Shown: positions 20,155 through 30,830 of the stretch, one piece after another
Numbering within the stretch: position 1 is the first letter of the stretch
Layout of the letters: every line of letters starts with the position of its first letter
DNA from: Acinetobacter nectaris CIP 110549
GTDB lineage: Bacteria > Pseudomonadota > Gammaproteobacteria > Pseudomonadales > Moraxellaceae
Length of the DNA stretch: 64,000 nt
Assembly: GCF_000488215.1 (NCBI RefSeq)
Contig: NZ_KI530723.1
Span: 346,308-410,307 of the forward strand
Direction of reading: 5' to 3'
Made by a program: the position numbers and the translations under genes
The notes under the pieces: generated by a model
Database searches by the model: none
What the model saw: the letters and a program-made list of their open reading frames with translations, nothing else
Told to the model about the DNA's origin: nothing

Positions 20155-20745
20155 TTATGGCAACATTGCTAAATAAGTTTCAGGGTTTTTACGCTTTCCA
20201 TCAAGTACAATTTCATAATGCAGATGTGCACCTGTACATCTCCCTGTACAGCCTACCTTTGCAATTTCATCGCCAGCATCTACACGGTCTCCAACTTTAA
20301 CCAATAACCGTGAAGCATGTCCATAGCGAGTTAAGTAACCATTGCCATGATTAATTTCGATGAATTGACCATATCCTGTTACCCAGCCTGCTCGAACAAC
20401 CAGCCCTGAACCTGAAGCAAATATAGGGGTTCCTGTAGGTGCTGCAAAATCGACACCTGAATGTCCCTCTCGTTTCCCAAACATAATACGCTCACCAAAA
20501 TCTGAGCTCATACGTGTATTAGGCAATGGATGCTGTTTTAGCCACTGCATCACTGCATTTTTTTCTGAGAACTTAGTATTTTTTGATGCTACATTGGTTG
20601 CAATATTTGATGACTTTTTTGTATCCAAACGATTTTGTTGCTCACGTGACTCAACATCCTCTTGACTGCTATAATTTTCAATCAGATCTGCATAAGCAAA
20701 TGGTGTTGACGCAAGCATAGATAATGCAAAAAAAATACGGCGCAT
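20155..20745 (-). CDS. Secreted M23 (LytM-type) metallopeptidase
   Basis: This is a periplasmic zinc endopeptidase or LytM-like activator acting on peptidoglycan. MRRIFFALSMLASTPFAYA is a signal peptide; the ATG at 20745 has GGGA upstream, and another ATG lies four codons earlier. The M23 domain starts near residue 80 (SDFGERIMFGKREGHSGVDFAAPTGTP). The zinc ligands are the His and Asp of HSGVD and the second His of HLHYE. The usual TGxSTG segment before HLH reads CTGRCTG here, so two Cys replace Ser residues. It stands alone between aceE and dciA. The exact role, wall hydrolase or amidase activator, is unknown. Confidence 0.88.
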   Translation of the reverse strand: MRRIFFALSMLASTPFAYADLIENYSSQEDVESREQQNRLDTKKSSNIATNVASKNTKFSEKNAVMQWLKQHPLPNTRMSSDFGERIMFGKREGHSGVDFAAPTGTPIFASGSGLVVRAGWVTGYGQFIEINHGNGYLTRYGHASRLLVKVGDRVDAGDEIAKVGCTGRCTGAHLHYEIVLDGKRKNPETYLAMLP

Positions 20746-20850
20746 AAATTTTCCCATTTATGTTAGGTTTTACCCAAACCGTTTCATATCTCTTGTTTGA
20801 CTCAACTCAATCACATTACTATCCTTGTCATTTATAAACAGAGTAATGCA

Positions 20851-21291
20851 ATGTCACAACCCACCAAGTTTTTCGAAACAGCAAATAAAAAAACAAATAA
20901 ATCAAGTAATGTAAAACACTTAACTCAACAAGTGGCATATTGGCAAAAGCTTACAAACATTATTCAGCCACTTTTACCACAACCTGAGAACTGGCAAGTT
21001 GCATGTTATCAGCATGGGATATTGACATTAACAGGTGAAAATCAGGCAATGATTAGTCAACTTGGCTACTTGCAAAAAAACTATGTGCAAAAACTCTCAG
21101 CACTAGATGCTTTCAAAGATTTAGAGAGAATCCATGTGAGACTTCGCCCTAAACAAAGTATTCCCAATGCACCTAAAGTATCTCAACCTCTTCCTGAGGA
21201 AACACAAAATATGCTCAAAAGTGCTGCAAGCTTTGTAACTGACCCAAAGCTAAGCCAAGCACTACTTAATTTCGTTAATCAAAAAAAGTAA
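20851..21291 (+). CDS. dciA: DciA-like (DUF721) replicative helicase loader
   Basis: This small basic protein of about 146 residues carries the DUF721 pattern: WQKLTNIIQPLLPQPENWQVACYQHGILTLTGENQAMISQLGYLQKNYVQKL, ending in a beta-strand with IHVRLRP. DciA is the ancestral loader of DnaB and replaces DnaC in most bacteria. Its place beside lpxC and ftsZ matches other gamma-proteobacteria. I chose the ATG at 20851 (MSQPTKFF). An in-frame start at 20797 would add 18 residues without support. The N-terminal 30 residues are low-complexity and Lys/Asn-rich. Confidence 0.8.
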   Translation: MSQPTKFFETANKKTNKSSNVKHLTQQVAYWQKLTNIIQPLLPQPENWQVACYQHGILTLTGENQAMISQLGYLQKNYVQKLSALDAFKDLERIHVRLRPKQSIPNAPKVSQPLPEETQNMLKSAASFVTDPKLSQALLNFVNQKK

Positions 21292-21373
21292 CATGTTCAA
21301 TTATTATATGTTTTATAAAGATGAGCAATTTTAGTTCACGTTTTTAAACAAACATTAGTTTTCGATTAAATGC

Positions 21374-22276
21374 TTAAATTACACTTACATAAGGGATAGG
21401 ACAGTTTTTAATATCATCAAATGTTACAATTTCATAAGCAGAAGGATCACTTTTTACATTGCGTAATAACTGATTATTCAATGCATGCCCTGACTTATAA
21501 GCATCGAACTTTGCAATAATTTGATAACCTAACAAATAAAGATCACCAACAGCATCTAAAATTTTATGGCGCACAAACTCATCGTTATAGCGTAGACCTT
21601 CTTCATTCACCACACCATTTTCATCAACACCAATCGCATTTTCTAAGCTTGCGCCTAAAGCTAAGTTATTGGCCTTTAAAAAATCGAGGTCTTTCATAAA
21701 ACCAAATGTACGTGCATCACTGACTTCATATACAAATGTTTCGGTAGAAAAATCGATTGTTGCAGACTGATACTCTCTTGCAAAAGCAGGATGATCAAAG
21801 TCGATGGTAAAGTTTAGCTGAAAACCATCATGTGGTGAAAACTTCGCTGTCTTATCATCAATCTGAGCTTCAACAGGCTTTAAGACTCTTATAAACTTTT
21901 TCGGCGCATCTTGCTCAACAAGTCCACCTTGCATAAGTAAATAAATAAAAGGCCCTGCACTACCATCCATAATAGGTGCTTCTGATGCAGACACTTCTAC
22001 AATGAGGTTATCAATTCCCAATGCAGCAATTGCACTCATGACATGCTCAATTGTCCCAACCTTCAAGTCACCTTGAATGAGGTTCGAACACATAAATGCT
22101 TCTTGAATAAGCATTGCATCTGCAGGAATATCCACAGGTGGCTGAACATCAATACGACGAAAAACAATGCCCGAATCAACCGTATGCGGCACAAAATTAA
22201 TCATGACTTTTTGTCCGCTATGCAAGCCAATTCCACTGGCTTTAACAACACGTTTGAGGGTACGCTGTTTCAACAT
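21374..22276 (-). CDS. lpxC: UDP-3-O-acyl-N-acetylglucosamine deacetylase
   Basis: LpxC is the zinc deacetylase that commits to lipid A synthesis. The 300-residue protein begins [22 protein letters not shown]. The first zinc His is in [14 protein letters not shown] near residue 78, and [14 protein letters not shown] follows. The other ligands lie in [22 protein letters not shown] near 230-251 (His and Asp). It sits downstream of ftsZ as in other gamma-proteobacteria but is separated from it by a terminator. It is convergent with dciA. Confidence 0.97.
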   Translation of the reverse strand: MLKQRTLKRVVKASGIGLHSGQKVMINFVPHTVDSGIVFRRIDVQPPVDIPADAMLIQEAFMCSNLIQGDLKVGTIEHVMSAIAALGIDNLIVEVSASEAPIMDGSAGPFIYLLMQGGLVEQDAPKKFIRVLKPVEAQIDDKTAKFSPHDGFQLNFTIDFDHPAFAREYQSATIDFSTETFVYEVSDARTFGFMKDLDFLKANNLALGASLENAIGVDENGVVNEEGLRYNDEFVRHKILDAVGDLYLLGYQIIAKFDAYKSGHALNNQLLRNVKSDPSAYEIVTFDDIKNCPIPYVSVI

Positions 22277-22340
22277 CTGTACTCATCTTCTACCTATAAA
22301 ACCGCTATACGTTAGCACATTTAGCCATTGATAAAAAAGA

Positions 22341-22369
22341 AAAAAGGTAGATGAAACACCTACCTTTTT
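22341..22369 (-). terminator. ftsZ terminator
   Basis: AAAAAGGTAG pairs with CTACCTTTTT across a 9-nt loop between ftsZ and lpxC. The flanking A and T runs make it active in either direction. Confidence 0.9.
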
Positions 22370-22398
22370 TCAGATTAAAACCATCGGGCAAACAAATA

Positions 22399-23595
22399 TT
22401 ATCTACCTTGTTGTTTTTTAAGGTATTCTTGAATACTCATTGGGCTTGGTCTTGCATTAGACTGTGCCGCCGTTGGTTCTTGTTGTGGTGCATTTTCAGC
22501 CTGTTGCTGTCTCTGAATCGCAGGAATTTCATCTTCAGACACAGGTTGTTGGCGTGCCGCCTGCTGATGTGCTGCTTGGTGAACAGCAACTTTTGAAGGT
22601 CGAGTCTCTTGCTTATTTGCATTACGAGTTAGACCTGTTGCAATCACAGTTACACGAATTTCATCACGTGCTTCAGGGTCAAAGACTGTTCCAAAGAAGA
22701 TTTCACCTTCATCTAAATCGACAATCTGATTCACAACATCGGTAATAATTTGCGTTTCACGTAAAGTAACGTCATTACCACCTGTAATATTAATCAGTGC
22801 ACCTTTGGCATTCATAATATTTACGTTGTCGAGTAATGGGCTACGAATTGCTAAACGTGCAGCTTCTTCAGCACGCTCAGGGCCTGAGCTTTTGCCTTCA
22901 CCCATCATTGCATAACCACGTGTACTCATCGCTGTTTTTAAATCGGCGAAGTCAAGGTTAATATGTCCCGGACGTACAACCAAGTCAAAAATACTACGCA
23001 CAGCGCTTAACAATACATCATCTGCTTTACGATAAGCATCTTGCATTGAAATATCGCCATAAACATTCAGTAAGCGCTCATTTGGAATAATAATTAATGA
23101 GTCTACAAATTGCTCTAGTGCCTCAATCCCTTTTTCAGCAGATTTTTGGCGACGACGACCTTCGAAGTTAAATGGTGTAGTAACAACACCAACCGTAAGT
23201 AACCCCATCTCTTTAGCAACTTCTGCAACTACTGGTGCAGCACCTGTACCTGTACCGCCACCCATACCTGCAGTCACAAATACCATATCTGCACCTTCTA
23301 AGTGCTGACGGATTTGCTCACGACTTTCTTCTGCTGCAATTTGCCCCACTTCAGGGTTTGCACCAGCACCAAGTCCACGTGTGCTTTGCTCACCAAGTTG
23401 GATTTTAAAAGGTGCATTCATACGGTCTAATGCTTGTTTGTCTGTATTTGCACAAACAAACTTCACACCTTTAATATCTGATTGCACCATGTGCTGAACA
23501 GCGTTACCGCCCCCACCACCTACACCAAATACAGTGAAACGGGCTTGACCGTTACCATCAAGTTGTTCGTCGTCTAAAAATTCAAATGAGGCCAT
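22399..23595 (-). CDS. ftsZ: Cell division GTPase FtsZ
   Basis: FtsZ polymerises into the Z ring. The 398 residues include the tubulin signature [17 protein letters not shown] near residue 108, the N-terminal nucleotide loop [13 protein letters not shown] and the synergy loop [11 protein letters not shown] near 212. A Gln/Ala/Pro-rich linker leads to the C-terminal peptide [15 protein letters not shown]. That tail is more basic than the E. coli one and lacks the central Pro. It is last in the murG-to-ftsZ group, with a 169-bp gap from ftsA that may hold its own promoter. Confidence 0.98.
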   Translation of the reverse strand: MASFEFLDDEQLDGNGQARFTVFGVGGGGGNAVQHMVQSDIKGVKFVCANTDKQALDRMNAPFKIQLGEQSTRGLGAGANPEVGQIAAEESREQIRQHLEGADMVFVTAGMGGGTGTGAAPVVAEVAKEMGLLTVGVVTTPFNFEGRRRQKSAEKGIEALEQFVDSLIIIPNERLLNVYGDISMQDAYRKADDVLLSAVRSIFDLVVRPGHINLDFADLKTAMSTRGYAMMGEGKSSGPERAEEAARLAIRSPLLDNVNIMNAKGALINITGGNDVTLRETQIITDVVNQIVDLDEGEIFFGTVFDPEARDEIRVTVIATGLTRNANKQETRPSKVAVHQAAHQQAARQQPVSEDEIPAIQRQQQAENAPQQEPTAAQSNARPSPMSIQEYLKKQQGR

Positions 23596-23764
23596 GACCT
23601 TGAGTGTTCCTAATGTTTATTGGCAGCCACTTGAGCCCGTATACTGCCTTGCACTTCATAACTAAAAATACAAATTTTTTTTAGGATGAAGTGAGAGAGT
23701 GACCTTTGTCAAGTATCAATGCTCTCACTTACAACATCCCTACAATGTCTAAACTGAGTTTAAC

Positions 23765-25027
23765 TCAAAAGATTGACTTCAGCTTATTATTTAATGTATT
23801 CCATCCACTTTTCAAACGCTCTACAAGCGTCTGATCTTCTTCATCGCTTTGCACATCAAATGCCTCAGAGGTTTCTCTTTGGCTATACATGAGTAACCCT
23901 GCTGCCGTTGCATATTGTGAACGGCGTAATGCAGGAAGCAATTCGTCGATTGCAGTTACCTGTATTGGCGCATTTCCAAGATGTGCAGATATTCCAACCA
24001 CTCTACGCGTGAAATTAACCATACCTTCGATTTGGCATGCATCTCCAGCTAAAACAATACCATGATATAGACCATGAATTGCACCCGTACCTTCTAAATC
24101 ACCACGAATTTTGTTTAAAATTTCTTCATAACGCGCAATAATAATCTCACTCAGCTCTATACGACTAATCGTTTGAGGTCCTTCAATCCCCTGCACTTGT
24201 ATCATATGGTCTGGTTTGACTGCGTTTAAATCGATACAGCCATGTAAAACTTTCAGCCTTTCAGCTTCTTCAGTGGTTGTTTGCAAGACTGCTGCAATAT
24301 CACGTGTGACGTTTTCACCACCAATGGTATAAGTTTGTGTAAAAGCAAGTCGACCATCTAAATATACGGCAACACTGGTTGTACTTGCACCAATATCAAT
24401 AAGACATACACCATAGTCTTTTTCATCTTGTAACAAACTTGCTTCAGATGTTGGCAAACAAGAGATGACCATTTTCTCTACACCAATACTTGCCCCTTTC
24501 ATTGCCCGATCAAGATTTTGCATTGTATTAATAGGCAACATCATGAGCTGATAATGTCCTGTAATCTGCTGTGCAGACATTTCTACAGGATTAATTACCC
24601 ATTGGTCTGTACCATCAAGTTCAAACCCTAAAGGAACAGCGCTAGATAAATAATAGTCAGGAATAATATATTGCTCTTTCGCAAGCTCTAATGCACGCAC
24701 AACTTCATTGGTTGTTATTATTTTTTCAGGATTATGAATAGGCGTTGTACCGAGCGCGTAAAAGCTTTTCAAATCTGTACTTGGAATAGATACCCACGCA
24801 GAGTGAATACGACATTCAGCCATATCTTCTGCGGCTGATACTGCGTTTTTTACAGCAGCAATCACTTTATCTAAACTAACAATTTTGCCTTTACTCATTC
24901 CACGGTTTCGCGCGGTGGCCATCCCCACAACTTCAATATTGTCAGGAGAATGTACCTTTCCTATTAGAACGGCAATTTTGTGCGTTCCAATATCTATTGC
25001 TACAACTGAGGAAACAGCGTCACTCAT
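23765..25027 (-). CDS. ftsA: Cell division protein FtsA
   Basis: FtsA is the actin-like ATPase that tethers FtsZ to the membrane. The 420 residues show the phosphate-1 loop VVAIDIGTHKIAVLIG at residue 8 and phosphate-2 VCLIDIGASTTSVAVY near 207. IVLAGDACQIEGM near 325 is an adenosine-type loop. The C-terminal amphipathic helix LVERLKSGWNTLNNKLKSIF is the membrane-targeting sequence. It follows ftsQ by 64 bp. Confidence 0.97.
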   Translation of the reverse strand: MSDAVSSVVAIDIGTHKIAVLIGKVHSPDNIEVVGMATARNRGMSKGKIVSLDKVIAAVKNAVSAAEDMAECRIHSAWVSIPSTDLKSFYALGTTPIHNPEKIITTNEVVRALELAKEQYIIPDYYLSSAVPLGFELDGTDQWVINPVEMSAQQITGHYQLMMLPINTMQNLDRAMKGASIGVEKMVISCLPTSEASLLQDEKDYGVCLIDIGASTTSVAVYLDGRLAFTQTYTIGGENVTRDIAAVLQTTTEEAERLKVLHGCIDLNAVKPDHMIQVQGIEGPQTISRIELSEIIIARYEEILNKIRGDLEGTGAIHGLYHGIVLAGDACQIEGMVNFTRRVVGISAHLGNAPIQVTAIDELLPALRRSQYATAAGLLMYSQRETSEAFDVQSDEEDQTLVERLKSGWNTLNNKLKSIF

Positions 25028-25091
25028 TACCTAATACCATTTATTTATCATTAATTTTGGCGTATATACGCCTGCTATTTAAAACCGCGTA

Positions 25092-25943
25092 TTATCGCTT
25101 GGTCTTCTCTCTTCCTGCAATGGTAGAGTCACTATTCGTTACAACAAATTGACCATGTAGTACAGGTGGACGACCTTTCCATTGGATAGATAAGCCATTT
25201 CTATAGCGCAAGTCAATTGTGGTAATCTGTGACCACACAGGTTCTAAGTCTCTTGAAGCCATCTGACTGAGTCGTTGTAACTTACTCATTGTTTGGTCTT
25301 GGTCAACAATAATTCTTAGACCTGTATCAAACTGCATAAACCATGTCATGCGTTCAGTTAAGTACAGTTCTTTCAAATGTAAATTTAATGGTTGAAACAA
25401 TTGATTAATTTCATTGTAACGACGCATCATAAGTTGAGCTTGCGTTGCAGGGCCATGTAACAACGGCAAATTCGCATGATTTTGAGGTACAGCTTCTTTA
25501 AACACCGTACCATTATCACTAAGTAAACGACCCGTTCCCCAACGTGCTACAGGATGCTGAGGAATAATACGCAATCGAATCTGATTTGGCCATGCACGAG
25601 AAACAACCACATGGTCAACCCATGAAATTTCCAATGCTCGGTCACGAATTTGCTCTAAATCGGCAGTAAAATAGTTGTTTTTTACAACAGGCTGAACATA
25701 GCTTACTACCTGCTGGCTCTCTACAGGTGAGTCTGTGCCTACAACATCTAAGTCGGCGACATGCGCATCTGTAATGACTTTATACAGCCCATAAGCACCT
25801 GCTAAAGCAACTACTGTTGCAAATATAAGAAGTAACCATCCTCCCACATTTGCAATTGTTTCTTTTTTTGATGGTGGCTTATCATGAATAGAAGTCACTG
25901 CTGCCGTACGTTTACGGCGCATTGAAGCAGGTAGTTGAGCCAT
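25092..25943 (-). CDS. ftsQ: Cell division protein FtsQ
   Basis: FtsQ is a bitopic divisome protein that recruits FtsB/FtsL. The N-terminal cytoplasmic part (residues 1-33) is basic. One membrane helix covers about 34-54 (GWLLLIFATVVALAGAYGLYKV). A POTRA domain begins near 62 (VADLDVVGTDSPVESQQVVSYV), followed by the beta domain with WVDHVVVSRAWPNQIRLRI. Length is 283. It follows ddl by 3 bp. Confidence 0.95.
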   Translation of the reverse strand: MAQLPASMRRKRTAAVTSIHDKPPSKKETIANVGGWLLLIFATVVALAGAYGLYKVITDAHVADLDVVGTDSPVESQQVVSYVQPVVKNNYFTADLEQIRDRALEISWVDHVVVSRAWPNQIRLRIIPQHPVARWGTGRLLSDNGTVFKEAVPQNHANLPLLHGPATQAQLMMRRYNEINQLFQPLNLHLKELYLTERMTWFMQFDTGLRIIVDQDQTMSKLQRLSQMASRDLEPVWSQITTIDLRYRNGLSIQWKGRPPVLHGQFVVTNSDSTIAGREKTKR

Positions 25944-25946
25944 AAA

Positions 25947-26873
25947 CTAGCCAGCCGCTTTTATTGTTTGTTCTAAAATTGCTAAACACAAAGCATCAAA
26001 GCTATAACCCACTGCTTGTGCAGCTTTCGGTACAAGCGAATGACTGGTCATTCCTGGTACAGTGTTCACCTCAAGTAACCAAAAGTTCCCATGCTCATCT
26101 TGCATTGCATCTATACGTCCCCAGCCATTTGCACCAACTGCTTGAAAGGCACGTAAAGTTAATGACTGTAATGCTTCTTCATCTTCAGCAGATAAACCAC
26201 TTGGAATACCATACTGCACATCATTACGCTGATACTTTGCATCATAGTCATAAAAAGCAACATCTTCAGGTGGCTGTAAACGGATAACTGGCAATGCCTG
26301 ACCATTTAGTACCACAATGGTATATTCACGACCTGTTATCCACTTTTCAGCCATAACTACATCATCTAGTGCAGTTGCTTTTGCAATCGCTGTCGCAAAG
26401 TCTTCTGCTTTTTCAACTTTACTCATACCAATACTAGAACCTTCATGTACTGGTTTAATAATGAGTGGTAAACCTAATGCTTCAATAACATCATTTGCAG
26501 GTGTTTCTTTGGTCACAATACGATAAGGTGCTGTCGGCAAATCACTCCCCTGCCAAATTTGCTTTGTTTTTACCTTATCCATACCTATTGCGGAACCTTG
26601 TACCCCAGTTCCCGTATAAGGTATGTTTAACCATTCAAGTACACCCTGAATTTGACCATCTTCACCACCACGACCATGCAAAACAATAAATGCACGGTCA
26701 TAATTTACAAGTTCTGTAACGGAACGCTCTTTAGGGTCAAATGCTTCAGCCTGAACACCTGAATTCAATAAAGATGTAAGTACCGATTTCCCACTATCTA
26801 AAGAGACATCTCTTTCAGCAGAACAACCGCCAAGCAAGACCGCAACTTTGCCGAATTTAGAAGCATTTGACAC
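25947..26873 (-). CDS. ddlB: D-alanine-D-alanine ligase
   Basis: Ddl makes the D-Ala-D-Ala dipeptide for peptidoglycan. The 308-residue ATP-grasp enzyme has VLLGGCSAERDVSLDSG at residue 12, HGRGGEDGQIQGVLEWLNIPYTG near 65 and PLIIKPVHEGSSIGMSKV near 138. GRIDAMQDEHGNFWLLEVNTVPGMTSHS lies near 252. Its place between murC and ftsQ identifies it as the DdlB type. Confidence 0.96.
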   Translation of the reverse strand: MSNASKFGKVAVLLGGCSAERDVSLDSGKSVLTSLLNSGVQAEAFDPKERSVTELVNYDRAFIVLHGRGGEDGQIQGVLEWLNIPYTGTGVQGSAIGMDKVKTKQIWQGSDLPTAPYRIVTKETPANDVIEALGLPLIIKPVHEGSSIGMSKVEKAEDFATAIAKATALDDVVMAEKWITGREYTIVVLNGQALPVIRLQPPEDVAFYDYDAKYQRNDVQYGIPSGLSAEDEEALQSLTLRAFQAVGANGWGRIDAMQDEHGNFWLLEVNTVPGMTSHSLVPKAAQAVGYSFDALCLAILEQTIKAAG

Positions 26874-26919
26874 ATTTATTTCCTTAAACTTTAAATGATG
26901 ATAAAACCCATTGAATGAC

Positions 26920-28368
26920 TTACAAAAACAATTTCTTTTGTGCTAACTCTGCAGAAATCGCGCCAACATTGCCTGCGCCTTGTGTGAGCACTAAATCATT
27001 GGACTTTAATACGCTTTTAATTACACTTTCAAGATGCTTTTCATCTATTGGATCGACAAGGATTGGTTCAACCTGACCACGCAATCGAATACTACGTGCC
27101 AACGCACGGCTGTCCGCACCAACAATTGGCTTTTCACCTGCGGGATAGACCTCTAATAGAACAAGTTGGTCTACCTGTGACAGTACATCTACAAAGTCAT
27201 CGAAACAATCGCGTGTCCTAGAGAAGCGATGCGGCTGAAAAACCATAACTAAACGGCGATCTGGGTGACTTTGACGTGCAGCTTTAATCGTTGCGTCCAC
27301 TTCTTTCGGGTGATGACCATAGTCATCAATCAGTTTAACTGTGCCTCCATCAAGCGCATACTCACCGTGAATCTGGAATCTACGTCCAACACCACTAAAC
27401 CCTGCCAATGCACGACTAATGGCAGCATCTGAAACACCTTCATCTGTAGCAACACCAATAGCAGCCAGTGCATTGAGTACATTATGCAATCCCGGTTGAT
27501 TAATGGTTAAACGTAGTGGTTCATGTCCTTTACGAAGTACTGTAAAGTGCGACTGCATACCATCTTGTAGGATATCAATCGCACGAATATCATTATGTTC
27601 TTCAAAACCATACGTCAGTATTGGACGCGCAAGTCTTGGCATAATTTCACGAATATTTGCATCATCTCCACAGACCACTGCCAAACCATAAAATGGCAGT
27701 CTACGTGTAAACTCGACAAAGGTATCTTTTAACTTATCGAAGCTTCCTTCATACGTATCCATATGATCTGCATCAATATTGGTAATAATTGCAGCCATCG
27801 GTTGTAAATGTAGGAATGAAGCATCAGATTCATCTGCTTCTGCCACAATAAAGCGACTCTCCCCTAACGCTGCATTTACACCCGTACTATTGAGCAAACC
27901 ACCAATCACATAAGTCGGATCAAAGTTTTCTTCTGCAAGCATTGTTGTGAGCAAGCTTGTTGTTGTCGTTTTTCCATGTGTACCTGCAACAGCAATTCCA
28001 TGACGGTAACGCATCAACTCACCCAGCATTTCTGCACGTCGAACCAATGGAATACGTTGTTCTATAGCTGCTTTAATTTCAGGATTTTCACGATCAATTG
28101 CTGTAGAAACCACAATCACATCTGCATCTTTTACATTATCTGCAGAATGACCAATAAAAACAGTCAATCCATCTTTTTCTAATTGGGCTGTTGTTTTTGA
28201 AGCTTTAATATCAGACCCTGACACATGGTAACCTTGGTTTTTTAACACCTCGGCTATACCACACATACCAGCACCACCAATACCTACAAAATGAATATGC
28301 TTAATACGGCGCATTTCAGGAACTTTGATCAATTGTTTTGCTTGTTGAGCAGGAATTGCTGGAGACAT
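26920..28368 (-). CDS. murC: UDP-N-acetylmuramate-L-alanine ligase
   Basis: MurC adds L-Ala to UDP-MurNAc. The P-loop is [15 protein letters not shown] near residue 110, preceded by [17 protein letters not shown] and followed by [12 protein letters not shown] and the C-terminal [17 protein letters not shown] chose the ATG at 28368 (MSPAIPAQQ), with AGAGAG upstream, which gives 482 residues. An upstream ATG in the murG coding end would add nine. It follows murG by 13 bp. Confidence 0.96.
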   Translation of the reverse strand: MSPAIPAQQAKQLIKVPEMRRIKHIHFVGIGGAGMCGIAEVLKNQGYHVSGSDIKASKTTAQLEKDGLTVFIGHSADNVKDADVIVVSTAIDRENPEIKAAIEQRIPLVRRAEMLGELMRYRHGIAVAGTHGKTTTTSLLTTMLAEENFDPTYVIGGLLNSTGVNAALGESRFIVAEADESDASFLHLQPMAAIITNIDADHMDTYEGSFDKLKDTFVEFTRRLPFYGLAVVCGDDANIREIMPRLARPILTYGFEEHNDIRAIDILQDGMQSHFTVLRKGHEPLRLTINQPGLHNVLNALAAIGVATDEGVSDAAISRALAGFSGVGRRFQIHGEYALDGGTVKLIDDYGHHPKEVDATIKAARQSHPDRRLVMVFQPHRFSRTRDCFDDFVDVLSQVDQLVLLEVYPAGEKPIVGADSRALARSIRLRGQVEPILVDPIDEKHLESVIKSVLKSNDLVLTQGAGNVGAISAELAQKKLFL

Positions 28369-28381
28369 ATAACTCTCTAAC

Positions 28382-29482
28382 TTATAGTGTTTCAATTAAA
28401 TGAGCGACTTGTTCTGTCGCATTTGGTTGTGCATGCTGGCGAGCTTTCACCGCCATTTCAGATAAGAACTTTCGATTCATTAATGGTGTTAACACTTCTA
28501 CAGCGTGTTCTACTGTAAATGTGGCCTGTGGGCAAAGTTTCGCTGCACCAATATCCGATAAAAATTTTGCATTTGCTGTTTGATGGTCATCTACGGCACT
28601 TGGCAGTGGAATAAATACAGACGCTACACCTGCGGTTGCAACTTCTGTCACTGTAAGCGCACCTGCTCTACAAATAATTAAATCAGCATCACTATATGCT
28701 TTTGCCATATCTTCAATAAATGGAACGGTATTGACTTGAATATGAGCAGGTAGACCTTGATATTTTGCTTGTGTTGCCTCTAACTTTTGTTGACCACATT
28801 GATGTGTAATTTGCAATGGCATCGAAAGCTGCTTAAATGCTTCAGGTAATGTTTCATTGAGTGCCTGAGCACCTAAAGAACCACCTACAACCAAAACATT
28901 CAAAGGCTGATTATTTTTTTCGCGTTGCTCATAACGCCATGCTGGGCTCAATATTTGTGCAATTTCCGCACGTACAGGATTACCTGTCGTCACCACTTTT
29001 TCACTTTCAGGAAAAGTTTTTGGAAAAGCTTGGCAAATTTTCTTGGCCATACGTGCAAGTTGAAGATTGGTAAAACCAGCAACTGCATTTTGTTCATGGA
29101 CTAAAATAGGAATACCTAGTGCACGTGCAGCTAAACCACCCGGACCTGCAACATAGCCACCAAAACTTGCAACAACATCAATTTTTTGTTGTTGAATAAT
29201 TTTAATTACACCAAACGTGGCTTTTAGAATTTTAAAAGGAGCAACAATTTTACGAATAAAACCATTTCCTCTCACACCCTGAATATCAATTGGGTAAATT
29301 GGAATCGTTTTTTCATTTTGAAGCAATCTATTTTCCATACCATTTGGCGTTGCTAGCCATGAAATTTGGTGCCCTTGTTGTTGTAATAATTTTGCTACGG
29401 CAAGCGCAGGAAAAACATGACCACCTGTTCCTGCGGCCATCATAAGAATATGTTTAGATTGGGGCTTTTGAGAATTGCTCAC
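28382..29482 (-). CDS. murG: Lipid II synthase MurG (GlcNAc transferase)
   Basis: MurG transfers GlcNAc to lipid I on the inner face of the membrane. The 366 residues begin with the glycine loop [20 protein letters not shown] near residue 14. [32 protein letters not shown] follows near 107, and [15 protein letters not shown] near 195. The donor-site region is [34 protein letters not shown] near 268. It is the first gene of this division/wall group, so the mraY-side genes must be elsewhere. Confidence 0.97.
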   Translation of the reverse strand: MSNSQKPQSKHILMMAAGTGGHVFPALAVAKLLQQQGHQISWLATPNGMENRLLQNEKTIPIYPIDIQGVRGNGFIRKIVAPFKILKATFGVIKIIQQQKIDVVASFGGYVAGPGGLAARALGIPILVHEQNAVAGFTNLQLARMAKKICQAFPKTFPESEKVVTTGNPVRAEIAQILSPAWRYEQREKNNQPLNVLVVGGSLGAQALNETLPEAFKQLSMPLQITHQCGQQKLEATQAKYQGLPAHIQVNTVPFIEDMAKAYSDADLIICRAGALTVTEVATAGVASVFIPLPSAVDDHQTANAKFLSDIGAAKLCPQATFTVEHAVEVLTPLMNRKFLSEMAVKARQHAQPNATEQVAHLIETL

Positions 29483-29802
29483 GTGTATAATACTTCAGTT
29501 ATAAACTATTAAATTTTCATATCTTATTGTAATCATAAACTACTTCATGCGTGAACGATTTTCACATCGTTTAAACAAATTTAGATGAATTTTGCCGTTG
29601 TATGGCTTCTTCTCTGAGCAAGCTTATGATACGCATTATGTATTTTATACCCAACACCCTATTTATATGTGCTAACTCATCATATAAATTCAGCAACAAC
29701 TAGATTTTTGGGCTAAATATATTGATTAGTCTACTCTGTATAAGACAAACCTTACAACCCAAGTTCTCTATTTTTATATAAAATGCGAAAAAAATCACAA
29801 TC
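29483..29802. other. Intergenic region upstream of murG
   Basis: No open frame with a ribosome-binding site is visible. The murG promoter should lie here on the minus strand. The sequence is AT-rich, and I see no strong dyad apart from the gshB hairpin at its right edge. Confidence 0.5.
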
Positions 29803-29830
29803 ATTGATATGAGCACATGCTCATATCAAT
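29803..29830 (-). terminator. Hairpin downstream of gshB
   Basis: ATTGATATGAGCA and TGCTCATATCAAT form perfect 13-bp arms with a 2-nt centre, just after the gshB stop. A T7 run on the minus strand begins about eight bases later, a looser arrangement than a standard terminator. Confidence 0.7.
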
Positions 29831-29841
29831 GCTACCAATGA

Positions 29842-30786
29842 TTAACTCACTCGACCTTGCTCAAGTACATCAAACAAGGTATCTGCAATAGACGTTCCAA
29901 ATTGAGCATCAATTTCACGAATACATGTTGGACTTGTGACGTTAATTTCTGTGACATATTCACCAATCACATCTAGACCCACAAAAACAAGTCCTTTTTC
30001 ACGTAAGATCGGGCCAACTTTTGCTGCAATTTCTTTATCTTTTGCTGTAAGTGGTCGAGCCTCACCAAGACCACCTGCTGCCAAATTACCACGAACTTCA
30101 CCATTTTGTGGAATACGTGCTAAGCAGTAAGGAATTGGCTCGCCATTGACCATAAGAATACGTTTATCCCCTGCTGTAATTTCAGGAATATAACGTTGTG
30201 CCATGATGGGTTGCTTACCTAGTTCCGTTAACATTTCTAATGTTGAGCCAATATTTGCACCTTGTGCACTTAAACGGAATATTCCACTTCCACCCATACC
30301 ATCAAGGGGTTTTACAATGACATCTTGATGCGTTTGAATAAACTCACGAATCAATGATTGCTGAGAAGTTACAAGTGTCGGTACTTGTAGTTCAGGAAAT
30401 TGAGTTGCAAAAAGCTTTTCATTGCAGTCACGTAATGATTGCGGCTTATTAATAATCCAAGCACCTTCTCTTTCTGCCTGCTCTAATATGTAAGTTGTAT
30501 ACACAAAGTTCATATCAAAAGGAGGGTCTTTTCTCATTAACACCACATCATACTCAGCCAATGATTGTGATTTTTTTTCACCAAGTTCATAGTATTTTTC
30601 TGAATTTTCAAAAACTTGAAGTGGTGAAACAAGACCAAATGCTTTGCCTTGATTAATATATAAATCTTGCTGTAACACATAGCCAAGTTCATGACCACGA
30701 CGAGATGCTGCCCAAAGCATTGCCATTGTCGAGTCTTTTTTAAGATTTACATGTTCAATGGGGTCCATCACTACAAGTACACGCAT
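29842..30786 (-). CDS. gshB: Glutathione synthetase
   Basis: GshB joins gamma-glutamylcysteine to glycine with ATP. The sequence begins MRVLVVMDPIEHVNLKKDSTMAML, the conserved prokaryotic GshB N-terminus, and carries VLMRKDPPFDMNFVYTTYILE near residue 75. The ATP-grasp core is VIVKPLDGMGGSGIFRL near 140, and GLDVIGEYVTEINVTSPTCIREID lies near 275. The ATG at 30786 has AGAAG upstream; an ATG six codons earlier is less likely. It follows a shikimate-dehydrogenase-like gene by 44 bp. gshA is some 17 kb away. Confidence 0.96.
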   Translation of the reverse strand: MRVLVVMDPIEHVNLKKDSTMAMLWAASRRGHELGYVLQQDLYINQGKAFGLVSPLQVFENSEKYYELGEKKSQSLAEYDVVLMRKDPPFDMNFVYTTYILEQAEREGAWIINKPQSLRDCNEKLFATQFPELQVPTLVTSQQSLIREFIQTHQDVIVKPLDGMGGSGIFRLSAQGANIGSTLEMLTELGKQPIMAQRYIPEITAGDKRILMVNGEPIPYCLARIPQNGEVRGNLAAGGLGEARPLTAKDKEIAAKVGPILREKGLVFVGLDVIGEYVTEINVTSPTCIREIDAQFGTSIADTLFDVLEQGRVS

Positions 30787-30830
30787 TATTTTCTTCTCAT
30801 GCAATTAAAGTTTCGTTCATCATACTGCGA

